The position numbers and the translations under genes were made by a program. From positions 124,001 through 188,000 of the forward strand of contig JAFKAC010000024.1 of assembly GCA_025766275.1 (NCBI GenBank): DNA of 64,000 bases, read 5' to 3'. Below the pieces are notes generated by a model. That model was not told the origin of the DNA. It ran no database searches and saw only the letters and a program-made list of their open reading frames with translations. Positions 21,861 to 32,763 of this stretch are shown here, piece after piece (position 1 is the first letter of the stretch; each line of letters opens with the position of its first letter). The DNA is from Lactarius indigo. Taxonomy: Eukaryota; Basidiomycota; Agaricomycetes; Russulales; Russulaceae.

Positions 21861-23501
21861 GTGGCTCTCACCAGTCGAAGCCAAACCCAGTTTGTCTGGG
21901 AATACCTGGAACGACACCCGCACGATGATCTCCGACCCTCCATCAAAGGAACTGCGCTTTGGAGGAACACCCCACACGACGAAGGATATTACATCTACGA
22001 TCTGGACAAACTTTCCTATGAGCCAATCGAATATATCGAAGATCAGCACATCTGGGCCTACATTGCCTATTCCGACTCTAAACACTCTTGGTACTCGTAT
22101 AAGCCAGTCCCTGCACACCTCGGACTAGGACCAGGAAAAGGTCATATCCAAGCCATTGATGCTGATTCAGACATCGAAGAACCGGCATCTGAACCAGACT
22201 CCAAGTCAGGACACAACCCCACTTTCACCCCCACTATTCAACGACCAGTCAACTTTGCTTCATATGCCAATATGTCCACAACCCAACTCTCCACCACCCT
22301 CACCACTGCTCAACCTGCAGGTACCTCGTCAGCGAATCCTTCAGGTAGTGGAGGACATTCTCTGGGAGGAAGTCTGTTGGCAGGTGGAGGAGGCCTTGTG
22401 GGAAGCGCAGGAGGCCATCATGGAGGCGGTGCGCCTGGAGGTGGAGGCGGTGCGCCTGGAGGTGGAGGTGGTGCACCAGGAGGTGGAGTGGGAATTGGCA
22501 GCGCAGCCGGTGGGGGAGCACCACCCCCAAATGGATGACTTGGAGGAAACCCACCCCCAGAATTCACCGGAGACCACAAAGTGAGTTGCATGTTCCTCAA
22601 CGCCTTTTCCCTCTACAGGGGAATGAACCCAAATGTCCAACAACTCACCCTCCCGTACTCCCGAGCAATGACCCTACTCTCGTACATAAGAGGACCACTT
22701 GTGGACGACTGGGTAGAAGAACAAATCCAATGGCTGGTAGACCAATTAGTGGGCGGAGTAGCCATGAATGCTGAAAACCTGTGGAACACTATCGAAACAC
22801 ACTTCATTCAAGCCTACACTGATACCACTCAACAACAAAAAGCACGACACGCTATCCAAACTCTCTTGATGGAGAAGGAAGACATCAACACATATATTGC
22901 CAAATTCTCCAATCTGGCCAACAAAGCAGGATATAACAAAGACGAAGCCACAACTTTAGAAATATTCCAGAAGGGTCTACCAAATGCCCTCATAGTCAAC
23001 GCAATCAAGTTCCATCACCCAATAACGTGGGATGATTGGAAAGCGGCAGTCACCCTTCAACAAGCTGAATACCTCCTCCTTAAGGACAAACTTACCAAAG
23101 GGAAGAATGACAAAAGAGGAGGAGCCTCTTGCGACCAGTGGCTGTCCACCCTAAATAAAAACAGGGACCCAAACGCAATGGACGTCAGCCGGACTAGAGC
23201 CCACACTGCAATGACAGACGATGAGAAGAAACAACTCCAAAAGGAAGGAAGATGCTTCCAATGCTGGGGCCAAGGCCACATTTCCCATTTCTGCCCGCAG
23301 AAACCAGCAGTAACGGCTAAAGTCGCGGACACCTCCACCGCTCCAACAATGGCCACAATCTCTATGATGGCTTCGCGACCCCTCTCCAATGAGGAACAAG
23401 CCAAGGCACAGGTTGCTGCCCTCTTCGCCCAAAGTCCTGAAGTTCGTGAACTTATGGTAGACAAACTGTTTGGACAAAAGAAGGATTTTCTGAACGCTTG
23501 A
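21861..23501 (+). pseudogene. Gypsy-1 gag, one nonsense codon
   Basis: The frame starts MALTSRSQTQ and ends KKDFLNA. It is broken by one TGA at 22536-22538, where Gypsy-2 gag has CGA. The parts are an N-terminal region specific to this lineage, a Gly-rich linker (about 22350-22530), the retrotransposon Gag domain (from about 22560), and one CCHC knuckle reading CFQCWGQGHISHFC. It encodes the nucleocapsid precursor. Confidence 0.85.
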
Positions 23502-24401
23502 ACCCGGCGGCCTGGGCTAGAGCACTAAAACTTAGCGTGTACAATAGCAGGTTTCGATCTATGCGAATTCCAGTACTTTTCAAATCTGCACATGCAACGG
23601 CCGAACGAAACGTCCTTATCAATTCTGGAGCAACCGACAATTTCATAAGCGCAAACCTTTTGAAGCGATTAAAAATTGCCTGGCTAGCTACAGAAAGACC
23701 CATCAAAATATGGAACGTGGATGGAACCCATAACCAAGGGGGAGAAATCACCTCCTTCACTGATCTGACCGTTAAAACCAGAGGAACAACCCAGAATCTC
23801 CGATTCCTTATCACCAACCTCAGGAACGATGAAGTCATCCTTGGATACCCCTGGTTCACTGCTTTCGAGCCAAAGTTCCACTGGCGAGACGCCACTCTGG
23901 ATGAAGAGTTTCAACCAGTGGTAGTCACCAGCCTTAATTTGTCAGACAAAGCCATGCCCATGGAAGCTACCATCAAGGCATTGGAGACATATCAACTTGA
24001 CGAATTGGCTTGGGAACAACTGGAAAAAGAAGAAGCTCCACATATCCGACTGCGAAAAACAACGACGGCATCGGAACTGGCACAACAAGAAGCTGCCAAA
24101 AAACCCCAGAAGACCTTCGAAGAAATGGTCCCTGAGGAATATAGAAGACACCGCAAGGTGTTCAGTGAAGAAGCTTCTCAGTGATTCCCTCCATCACGAA
24201 CCTGGGACCACACGATCGATCTTGTCCCAAATGCCCCCGAAACTATGGATTGCAAAGTATATCCACTTACAGTCCCTGAAACCGAGAAGTTATCAGAATT
24301 TGTAACGGAGCACCTGGACAAGAAATACATCCAACCGTTGAAGTCCCCTTACACATCTCCTTTCTTCTTCATCAAGAAAAAGGATGGGAAACTACGCCCA
24401 G
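23489..24401 (+). pseudogene. Gypsy-1 pol fragment (protease and RT start)
   Basis: Pol is in the -1 frame relative to gag, entered at the heptamer GGATTTT (23483-23489). The aspartic protease signature reads NSGATDNFIS, with Asn for the catalytic Asp (AAT where Gypsy-2 has GAC). A TGA at 24182-24184 replaces an Arg codon. The frame then reaches KKKDGKLRPV at the start of RT and ends abruptly at the Gypsy-2 LTR. It cannot be functional. Confidence 0.85.
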
Positions 24402-24966
24402 TGTTACGATTTTTCCCTGGACTTGTTCTTTCGCATATCATTGTTCCTTCCATCACCCCATACGAGCCCTGTATGATTATGTGGACTTTACGATTACCCG
24501 GTTCCTATCGCGCGCCTTACTTATCGATGTCCCCTTTTGATAAAGTTTGACATGTGCTAGTTTCCGTTGTGTTCCCAATCATGTGTGACCCCACATGATT
24601 CGCCTTTATCCCCAGTACGATGTCCTTTTGTTCTCTTTATGTACTACCCATTGTTCCAAGACTAGCGATGGCGCCATCTGTTTGTAGTTGCCATGCTAAT
24701 TGTCGTCTATTTAAACCTAGCTCTATCTAGCTTGTACGGTAGACTAGACTTCTTGTGTAATACTACACGCGAACGCCTTTGTGCCCCTTTCCTGTCTCAC
24801 GAACCCGCTAGGCCTTCGAGTCTTAGCCCTCCTCTACGGTCCAAGTGACTAACGTCCTTGTGATCCTTGTGCACCACTCTGCTGAAGCCTCGCCTTAGAG
24901 CTTGTGCTACCGTAGTCCGACTGACTTGATACAGGTCGTATCCAACGCCCCTGTAGTGGCATTACA
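24402..24966 (+). repeat. Gypsy-2 5' LTR (565 bp)
   Basis: It starts TGTTACGATT and ends GGCATTACA. TATTTAAA (24708-24715) lies 33 bp before AGACTAGACTT (24741-24751), the predicted transcription start. An interrupted inverted repeat (AATCACGCG and CGCGTGATT, intact in the 3' LTR) lies upstream. Confidence 0.93.
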
Positions 24967-24968
24967 TT

Positions 24969-24979
24969 AAGTCTAGTCT
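24969..24979 (+). promoter_or_regulatory. Gypsy-2 self-priming primer-binding site
   Basis: AAGTCTAGTCT starts 2 nt after the LTR and is an exact 11-nt reverse complement of 24741-24751. The gag ATG follows at 24988. Confidence 0.82.
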
Positions 24980-24987
24980 CTCACACC

Positions 24988-26634
24988 ATGGCTCTCACCA
25001 GTCGAAGCCGAACCAAGTTTGTCCAGGAATACCTGGAGCGACACACTGACGACGACCTCCGATCCTCGATCAAAGGAACAGCTACTTGGAGAAACACTCC
25101 CCATGACACAGGCTACTACGTCTTCGACCCCGACAAAAACACCTACGAACCCATCGAGTATATCGAAGACCAACACGTCTGGGCCTACGTCGCCTATTCA
25201 GACAAAAAGAATTCTTGGTACTCAATCAAACCAGTACCCACGTCCCTTGGACTCGGACCAGGAAAAACCCGGGTACAAGGTATCGACATCGACTCTGACG
25301 TCGCAGAACCCGACTCAGACAATGAAAACCCTGACCCCACTCTCACACCCACCATTACCAGACCAGTTGACTTTGCATCATATGCCGACATGTCCACCAC
25401 CCAAACCCAACTCGCAACCACCCTCACCCAGTCAGGAAGTGGTCATCCCAGTGGAGGAGTGTCCTCCTCTGCGGCTGCTCCAAGTGGTGGAGGACATCCT
25501 GTGGGAGGAAGTGCGTCAGCAGGCGGAAGCGGCCCTCCGGGAGGCCCAGGAAGCCATCATGGAGGCAGTGCGCCTGGAGGTGGAGGTGGAGGCGGCGCGC
25601 CTGGAGGTGGAGGCGCAGCTGCAGGAGGAGGAGGAGCGGCCCCAGGCCTCCTTAACGGGAGACTCGGGGGAAATGCCCCGCCAGAGTTTACGGGAGATCG
25701 GGAATCAAGTCGAGCATTCCTCAACGCTTTCTCCCTCTATCGAGGGATGAACCCCACCGTGCAACAACTGGTAGTCCCATACTCCCACGCCATGACCCTC
25801 CTTTCTTACATCCGAGGTCCCCTGGTGGACGATTGGGTTGAAGAACAAATTCAATGGCTCGTCGCCCAATTAGTAGCCGGAGTCCCCCTAAACAAAGAGA
25901 ACCTTTGGGACACCATCGAAGCACACTTCATTCAAGCCTACACCGATACCACGCAACAACAAAAGGCCCAACACGCCATTCAAAACCTTAGAATGGAAAA
26001 GGAAGACATCGACACATATATTGCCAAGTTCTCAAACCTCGCTAACAAAGCAGGGTACAATAAGGACGAGGCCACGACACTGGAAATCTTCCAGAAGGGA
26101 CTCCCCAACGCTCTCGTCATAAACGCAATCAAGTTCCATCACCCAATCACATGGGATGATTGGAAAGCCGCTGTAACACTACAACAAGCTGAATACCTCC
26201 TTTTAAAGGACAAACTCACAAAAGGAGGAAACAACAAACGAGGGGGAGCATCCCGTGACCAGTGGTTATCAGCGTTGAACAAAAACCGAGACCCAAACGC
26301 GATGGATGTCAGTCGCACAAGAGCAAGAGCCGCCCTAACGGATACTGAAAAACTGCAACTGCAGAAAGAAGGAAGGTGCTTCCGTTGCCAAGGCCAGGGG
26401 CATATTTCCCGCAACTGCCCTCAAAAGTCCACCACTATCAAGGCAACAGAAACTGCGGCTCCCACGACCAGCACCCCCACGACCGCCACTATCTCTATGA
26501 CGGCATCACGCCCCCTTTCTAATGAAGAACAAGCAGACGCCCAAGTAGCAGCACTATTCACGCAAACCCCAGAAGTACGAGAATTGATGGTGGACAAATT
26601 ATTTGGCCAGAAGAAGGATTTTCTGAACGCTTGA
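24988..26634 (+). CDS. Gypsy-2 Gag
   Basis: An intact 548-residue capsid/nucleocapsid precursor. In order: a lineage-specific N-terminal region (MALTSRSRTK), a Ser/Gly-rich linker at about 147-225, a retrotransposon Gag domain from about 230 to 400, and one CCHC knuckle C464-C477 (CFRCQGQGHISRNC). The C-terminus overlaps pol. It starts at the first ATG, 8 nt after the primer-binding site. It is the only undamaged gag in the four Gypsy copies and could act in trans. Confidence 0.9.
   Translation: MALTSRSRTKFVQEYLERHTDDDLRSSIKGTATWRNTPHDTGYYVFDPDKNTYEPIEYIEDQHVWAYVAYSDKKNSWYSIKPVPTSLGLGPGKTRVQGIDIDSDVAEPDSDNENPDPTLTPTITRPVDFASYADMSTTQTQLATTLTQSGSGHPSGGVSSSAAAPSGGGHPVGGSASAGGSGPPGGPGSHHGGSAPGGGGGGGAPGGGGAAAGGGGAAPGLLNGRLGGNAPPEFTGDRESSRAFLNAFSLYRGMNPTVQQLVVPYSHAMTLLSYIRGPLVDDWVEEQIQWLVAQLVAGVPLNKENLWDTIEAHFIQAYTDTTQQQKAQHAIQNLRMEKEDIDTYIAKFSNLANKAGYNKDEATTLEIFQKGLPNALVINAIKFHHPITWDDWKAAVTLQQAEYLLLKDKLTKGGNNKRGGASRDQWLSALNKNRDPNAMDVSRTRARAALTDTEKLQLQKEGRCFRCQGQGHISRNCPQKSTTIKATETAAPTTSTPTTATISMTASRPLSNEEQADAQVAALFTQTPEVRELMVDKLFGQKKDFLNA
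26616..26622 (+). promoter_or_regulatory. Probable -1 frameshift heptamer at gag/pol
   Basis: G GAT TTT is in the gag frame 10 nt before the gag stop (26632-26634). A -1 slip enters the pol frame, which is open past the stop. Gypsy-1 has the same heptamer (23483-23489) and Gypsy-3 has G GGT TTT (46141-46135). G GAT TT-type sites are known from mammalian retroviruses. No downstream pseudoknot was worked out. Confidence 0.65.
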
Positions 26635-29600
26635 ACCCGGCGGCCTGGGCTAGAGCATTAAAACTTAGCGTGTACAATAGCAGATTCCGATCTATGCGAA
26701 TCCCAGTACTTTTCAAATCTGCACATGCGACAGCCGAACGAAACGTCCTTATTGACTCTGGAGCAACCGACAACTTCATAAGTGCAAACCTCCTGCGAAG
26801 ACTAAAAATTGCCTGGCTAGCTACGGAAAGGCCTATTAAAATATGGAATGTGGACAGAACCCATAACCAAGGAGGAGAAATCACTTCATTCACCGACCTA
26901 ACAGTCAAAACAGGAGGGAAAACCCAAAATCTCCGATTCCTCATCACGGATCTTGGAAACGATGAAGTTATTTTGGGATACCCCTGGTTCACTGCGTTTG
27001 AACCAAAATTCCATTGGCGGGATGCTACACTCGATGAGGAATTCCAGCCAGTGGTGATTACCAGCCTTAATTTGTCAGACGAAGCCATGCCTATGGAAGC
27101 TACCATTAAGGCATTGGAGACGTACCAACTTGACGAATGGGCTTGGGAACAGTTATAAGGAGAAGGAGACCCCCATGTCAGACTATGAAAAACGACAACA
27201 GCATCGGAACTTGCGCAACAGGAGGCAGCCAAAAAGCCGCAGAAAACCTTCGAAGAACTCGTTCCCGAAGAATATCGTAGACACAGTGAAGTCTTTAGCG
27301 AAGAAGCTTCCCAACGCTTTCCCCCTTCACGAACGTGGGACCATGCCATTGATCTCGTTCCAAACGCCCCTACAACCATGGACTGCAAAGTGTACCCACT
27401 CACGATCCCCGAAACCGAGAAATTGTCCGAGTTCATAACCGAACACCTAGACAAAAGGTATATCCAACCTTCAAAATCTCCCTACGCCTCTCCCTTCTTT
27501 TTCATCAAGAAGAAGGATGGAAAACTACGACCAGTACAAGATTATCGCCGCCTCAACGAACTCACCGTAAAGAACCACTACTGTAATGCCGTCACAGCGT
27601 TAGCTCGACTTGAGCTTGAATAAAGGCGACTCTTTGACTTAGCTAATCACGCTGAAAGCGTATGGCACGAAGGCGACTTTGATAGATGTTCGAAGACACT
27701 ATGATTTGGCGGCACTCTAGCTTCGATAGAGGCGAACAAGAGATGAGACAAAAGATGAGACAAGAAGTGACGATTGAAGAAGACCAAGATGGCATATCTT
27801 GGTCTTCCGCGACTACCTTAAATACAAGAAGAGCAGGCTTTCAAGCGCTGCTATGAGTCACCGTATTGTAGCGTCCAACGTATCGCGTAAGTACCGCAAT
27901 CCTAATACTACTACTACCTGTACTAGGATCGAGTCAGAGTCCAGTCAGCAATCAGCCCTAATCTCCTATCGTACTACATCGTAATTCCCTAAGGCCGCGA
28001 GTCCGTGACTAATTTACCTTACCGCCGTAGCCACAACCGGTACAGTAAGGGTTCAGTGCGGAAACATAACAACTACCCACTTCCCCTGATCCTGGAACTT
28101 ATCGATCGAATTTGAGAAGCACGACTCTATTCTAAACTCAACATCTGGTGGGGGTACAATAACGTCCGGATTAAACCGGGCGACAAGTGGAAAGCGGCGT
28201 TCAAAACCAATCAAGGATTATTCGAACCACGGGTTATGTTCTTCAGCCTCACCAGTTCCCCCAGCACTTTTCAAACCATGATGGACACCATATTCCGGGA
28301 ACTGGTATTAACCGGAGAAGTTATCGTCTATATGGACGATATTCTAATCGCAACAGCAGACAATCGTACCCATCACCGACAAGTCCTACACCGTGTCCTA
28401 GACCTATGCGACGAACACGATCTATATATCAAACCGGAAAAATGCGTATTTGAAGTCTACGAAGTAGAATACCTAGGCCTGATCATCAGACACAGCAAGT
28501 TACAAATGGACCCAGTGAAAGTACGAGGCGTACAGGATTGGAAGGCACCAAAATCCCTAAAAGAAGTACGAGCCTTCTTAGGCTTCTGCAATTTCTACCA
28601 ATGCTTCATAAGGGGATTCTCTACAATCGCAAGACCACTCCACAATCTCACGAAGAAGGATACGCCATGGGAATGGACGAGAGCTAGACAAGAGGCATTC
28701 GACACCATCAAAGAACGAATCAGCTCCGAACCCATACTCCTATTCCCAAGGTTGGATCAACCCTTCGAAATAGAGGTCGACGCCTCGAGCTATGCCCTAG
28801 GAGCAGTGCTAAACCAAAAGGGAGAAGATCAGAAGCTACACCCAGTGGCGTTCTATTCGGAGTCATTGACCGAAGCAGAACGTAACTACGACATTTACAA
28901 CAGGGAATTACTAGCCATTGTCAAAGCCCTGCGAACGTGGCGCACATACCTCATTGGTTCCCCCCATCTGATAACCATTCACACAGATCATGCCAACCTT
29001 CAATATTGGAAGGAACCACGAAAGATCAGTCGCCGAGTAGCGCGAGAATTCCAGGAACTTTCCGAGTATAATTTCATACTCAAACACATTCCCGGAACCA
29101 AAAATACCCAGGCAGACTCCTTATCAAGACGCCCAGATTACGATGATGGAACAATGGATAACGACCACGTTACGGTACTGCCAGAAGAGGTGTTCCTACA
29201 AGTGACCCAGACATCCATGCACGACATGGACATATGGACTCAAATCGCCCAAAACATGGAGGAGTCGGCAGTCCTCCCATGGATTGAACCCCACAACCTG
29301 AAGAAACACAACGGTTTGTGGTGGAAAGGCGATGCCCTCGTTGTTGTGGGAAACAACAACCTTAAACGGGGGGTAATCACCTTTTTCCACGATACCCCAA
29401 GCGCAGGACACCCAGGAATCTCAAACACCCTGGAACTAGTACGACGTGACTTCTGGTGGCCAAGCATGCGAAAGGATGTGGAAGTGTATGTCAAGGGATG
29501 CGCCATATGCCAAAGTAACAAAATCAACTCCCACCGACAAAAGCCACACCTATTCCCTATCACCACAGACCCATCGGCTGAACCCTTCGAAGTAGTGGTG

Positions 29601-30659
29601 ATGGATTTCATAGTCAAACTTCCGAAATCAAACGGATTCGACTCAATCCTCACGGTTACTGATCACGACTGCTCGAAGGCAGCAATATTCATCCCCTGTA
29701 ATGAAACCATAACAGCGGAAGGGGTAGCCAAACTCTACCTCTATCACGTATACCCTCATTATGGCCTACCACGAAAAATCATATCTGATCAAGACCCCAG
29801 ATTCACATCTACCTTCATGAGACAATTGTGCACGACCCTGGGAATACAGCAAAATGTATCATCCGCGTACCATCCCCAAACAGATGGACAATCAGAACGC
29901 ACCAACCAGTGGCTAGAACAATACTTACGACATTGGTGCAACCTTCGACAAGACAATTGGGCAGAACTGTTACCTGTGGCACAATTCACGCATAATTCAT
30001 GGGCGAACGCCACAACCAAACACTCTCCGTTCTCACTTATCATGGGGTGGGAACCACGGACAACATGGACACCCAAACCGTCACGAAGCCCAGCAGTGGA
30101 CCAGCGGCTAGAAGAACTAGTGATACTCAGACAACACGCGCAAGACAGCATCACCCATGCACAACGCCTCATGGCCCAACGAGGAAAGACGGGGTTCACA
30201 CCTTATCAGCAAGGAGACCAAGTATGGCTGGAAGGGACAAACCTTCGTACCTTTTACCCCACAAGCAAACTTGCCCCCAAAAGATACGGACCATTCCGAA
30301 TCATGAGAGTTCTATCAGATGTTTCTTACGAACTAGAACTCCCAGTATCATGGAAGGTCCACCCGGTATTCCACGCCAACCTTCTCACGCCGTATAAGGA
30401 GACGGAGATGCACGGCATCAATTATCCCCGGCCTCCACCTGACCTTATCGAGGGAGAAGAAGAATATGAAGTGGAGCGAATTGAAGACGCTCAGGAACGA
30501 GGAAGAGGGCGCAAACTCCACTACCTAGTAAAGTGGAAAGGATTCCCATCAAGTGACAACACGTGGGAACCCGCAGCTAACATGACCCATGCCGCAGACG
30601 CCATCAAGGACTACTACAGACAATACCCATCCGCCAAAAGGGCTGGACGAGCAGCATAA
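26623..30659 (+). pseudogene. Gypsy-2 Pol (PR-RT-RH-IN-chromodomain), broken
   Basis: The protease reads IDSGATDNFIS (Asp at 26753). RT begins KKKDGKLRPVQDYRRLNE and is split by a solo LTR (27582-28071). It resumes at 28077 with YMDDILI (28332-28349). RNase H follows (EVDASSYALGAVL). Integrase has a zinc-binding GCAICQSNK region and core residues Asp at 29604, Asp at 29787 and Glu at 29895 (D-35-E). A chromodomain occupies about 30460-30620 (YLVKWKGF) and would bind modified histone tails to guide integration. Lesions are stops at 27156 (TAA), 27186 (TGA) and 28113 (TGA), plus the LTR. From 28236 to 30659 the frame is open. Confidence 0.9.
27582..28071 (-). repeat. Solo LTR, Gypsy-3 family, inside Gypsy-2 RT
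   Basis: A 490-bp LTR that reads TGTAATGCCG to ACATAACA on the plus strand, with target duplication ACTAC (27577-27581 and 28072-28076). Removing it restores RT frame (KNHY then PLPL). It keeps the AAGACCAAGAT hairpin and is diverged from 48200-48707. Confidence 0.92.
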
Positions 30660-30700
30660 AAGAAGTCCGAGCATCCTAAAGAATTTTCCCCAGTCCCGCA

Positions 30701-32164
30701 ATGTCCAACACACCAGTATCCGACACCACCACCATCCACATCCTCAGCAACCCGCAACTTGAAGCCATCCTCGAACAAGGAATTGTTACCATCGACCTCT
30801 CAAGTGTTCCCCAATTATCACCACCACCGTCTCCCCAAGTCATCATGACCACTGACCATACCCCCATGACACCCTGCACTCCAGAACGAGAGCCTGGAGA
30901 ACTCACCCTGTCAACACCAGAAGAAGGACAATACTCCCCTACGCCCCCTCCACAACAGTCGAACACTCCCCCACCCGAACCACCGGCACCCTCGCCACCA
31001 TCCTCCTCACCCTCCACACCGCCTCCACCACTTGAACCCTTCACCCCTGTTCGTGTCCACACCCCCATCGACTACAACCGACCTGACTCCCCTCCCGAAG
31101 ACACTAATGACCCTGGTGCCCCCTTTTTCCCGAACATACCAGGCACTCCGAAGTACTACCCCCTACAGATCCCACTACCTGATGGCGGATCCAATACTGC
31201 GAAGTATATCTACTATCGCAAGGGATTCACCGAGGTAGTAGGAACGATGGGCGCTGAACAGCCGCACTACGGGGAAGGGGTCTACCTCTCGTCGCTCAGG
31301 CCTAACGTCTCGGCCCCCCCCTTCACAGCTGAACAGCTCCAATTCTTCGACCCCCATGACATCTGTGCTTGTGCTCTAGATGAAACCCTCATCGAACTCA
31401 ACTCTCCACGCCTCACAGCTGAAGTCACCAGGCTATGGACCGGACTTCTAGCACTCAAGGAGATCGATGAGAAGTGCGAAAGACTGGAGGAAGATGCACG
31501 CAAACTACAGGTGGAACGACTTACGGTGGACCTAATGCTGGCCAGTACTAAGAGAAGGCTCCAATATGCAGGGGCCCTCGCCACTATTGGCAATGAGTAC
31601 GCACGCATGACGGCTTTGCCAGCCCCCCTTCGGCACTCGCGATATGCCATTCCCTTCACCCCGCGACGAGGAGGACCATTAGAATTCCCTCGTCTCGCCG
31701 ACAAACCTCATCGACGGCGCTGTTACCACTGCAGCAGTACCCACCATCTGGTACGTGACTGCCCCACCAGGCCACGACCAGCCTGCCGACACTGTCAAAG
31801 TCAAGAGCACCAGTCTTACCGGTGCATCTTCCACTGTGCGGGAATGGTCGAAGAAGTCATCACCACCTCCCAAGCAGACGAGCGTATCAGACAAGCAATA
31901 AATACCGAGGCGTCCACTTCCTTCACGGTCCCGGAGCCGCCGACAATCGCTGCCAAAACTCAAGAGAGGTGGTGCGGACGATGCTTTTGCACTAACGCAG
32001 ACCACGACAAGATTCGCTGCCCACAGTATGAGATGTGCCACAAGTGTGGAAAGCGTGGACCCCTCTTCTTCCTCAAAACCCATTACTGTCGACTTGACAT
32101 TTCTCCGTGGCCAGAGAATGACCTCGACGCTGACATCTACGACCTCGTTGACCCAGAATCCTGA
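30701..32164 (+). CDS. Gypsy-2 ORF3, zinc-knuckle protein in env position
   Basis: An intact 487-residue frame between pol and the 3' LTR, starting 41 nt after the pol stop and in another frame. It has a short N-terminal region, a Pro/Ser/Thr-rich stretch (about 40-135), and a middle block ending in a helical segment from about 238 to 300 (LTAEVTRLW onward, heptad-like). Four Cys/His knuckles start at C341 (CX2CX4HX4C), C362 (CX2CX4HX4C), C425 (CX2CX6HX4C) and C446. No signal peptide, membrane segment or Env-like feature is seen. Related sequence is fused to pol in Gypsy-3 and survives in Gypsy-4. The function is unknown; RNA or DNA binding is inferred from the knuckles. Confidence 0.8.
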   Translation: MSNTPVSDTTTIHILSNPQLEAILEQGIVTIDLSSVPQLSPPPSPQVIMTTDHTPMTPCTPEREPGELTLSTPEEGQYSPTPPPQQSNTPPPEPPAPSPPSSSPSTPPPPLEPFTPVRVHTPIDYNRPDSPPEDTNDPGAPFFPNIPGTPKYYPLQIPLPDGGSNTAKYIYYRKGFTEVVGTMGAEQPHYGEGVYLSSLRPNVSAPPFTAEQLQFFDPHDICACALDETLIELNSPRLTAEVTRLWTGLLALKEIDEKCERLEEDARKLQVERLTVDLMLASTKRRLQYAGALATIGNEYARMTALPAPLRHSRYAIPFTPRRGGPLEFPRLADKPHRRRCYHCSSTHHLVRDCPTRPRPACRHCQSQEHQSYRCIFHCAGMVEEVITTSQADERIRQAINTEASTSFTVPEPPTIAAKTQERWCGRCFCTNADHDKIRCPQYEMCHKCGKRGPLFFLKTHYCRLDISPWPENDLDADIYDLVDPES

Positions 32165-32198
32165 AGTCGAGGCGTCTTCAGGCAAAGACGGGGGGTAA

Positions 32199-32763
32199 TG
32201 TTACGATTTTTCCCTGGACTTGTTCTTTTGCATATCATTGTTCCTTCCATCACCCCATACGAGCCCTGTACGATTACGCGGACTTTACGATTACCCGGTT
32301 CCTATCGCGCGCCTTACTTATCGATGTCCCCTTTTGATAAAGTTTGACATGTGCTAGTTTCCGTCGTGTTCCCAATCACGCGTGATCCCGCGTGATTCGC
32401 CTTTATCCCCAGTACGATGTCCTTTTGTTCTCTTTATGTACTACCCATTGTTCCAAGACTAGCGATGGCGCCATCTGTTTGTAGTTGCCATGCTAATTGT
32501 CATCTATTTAAACCTAGCTCTATCTAGCTTGTACGGTAGACTAGACTTCTTGTGTAATACTACACACGAACACCTTTGTGCCCCTTTCCTGTCTCACGAA
32601 CCCGCTAGGCCTTCGAGTCTTAGCCCTCCTCTACGGTCCAAGTGACTAACGTCCTTGTGATCCTTGTGCACCACTCTGCTGAAGCCTCGCCTTAGAGCTT
32701 GTGCTACCGTAGTCCGACTGACTTGATACAGGTCGTATCCAACGCCCCTGTAGTGGCGTTACA
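32199..32763 (+). repeat. Gypsy-2 3' LTR
   Basis: A 565-bp copy of 24402-24966. CG is retained here at many sites that are TG or CA in the 5' copy, and the reverse at a few. Confidence 0.93.

Larger units (their letters stand above)
24402..32763 (+). mobile_element. Gypsy-2, complete chromovirus with ORF3
   Basis: It has two 565-bp LTRs, a self-priming site, an intact gag, a decayed pol with chromodomain, an extra ORF3, and a purine tract AAAGACGGGGGGTAA before the 3' LTR. The LTRs differ at about 14 positions, all transitions and mostly at CpG. No target duplication is present: the left flank is Gypsy-1 RT and the right flank is mid-LTR of Gypsy-1. A solo LTR (27582-28071) interrupts RT. 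Confidence 0.92.

Noticed and set aside
22300..22600. Pro-rich frames opposite the Gly-rich part of Gypsy-1 gag
   Set aside because: They are complement shadows of GGN glycine codons.
905..28071. Solo LTRs at 905 and 27582 as a pair bounding one element
   Set aside because: 27582-28071 has its own exact duplication ACTAC and lies inside Gypsy-2. The two are also diverged.
30701..32164. ORF3 of Gypsy-2 as an envelope glycoprotein
   Set aside because: It is in the env position, but there is no signal peptide, membrane segment or glycoprotein-like cysteine pattern. It has zinc knuckles instead.
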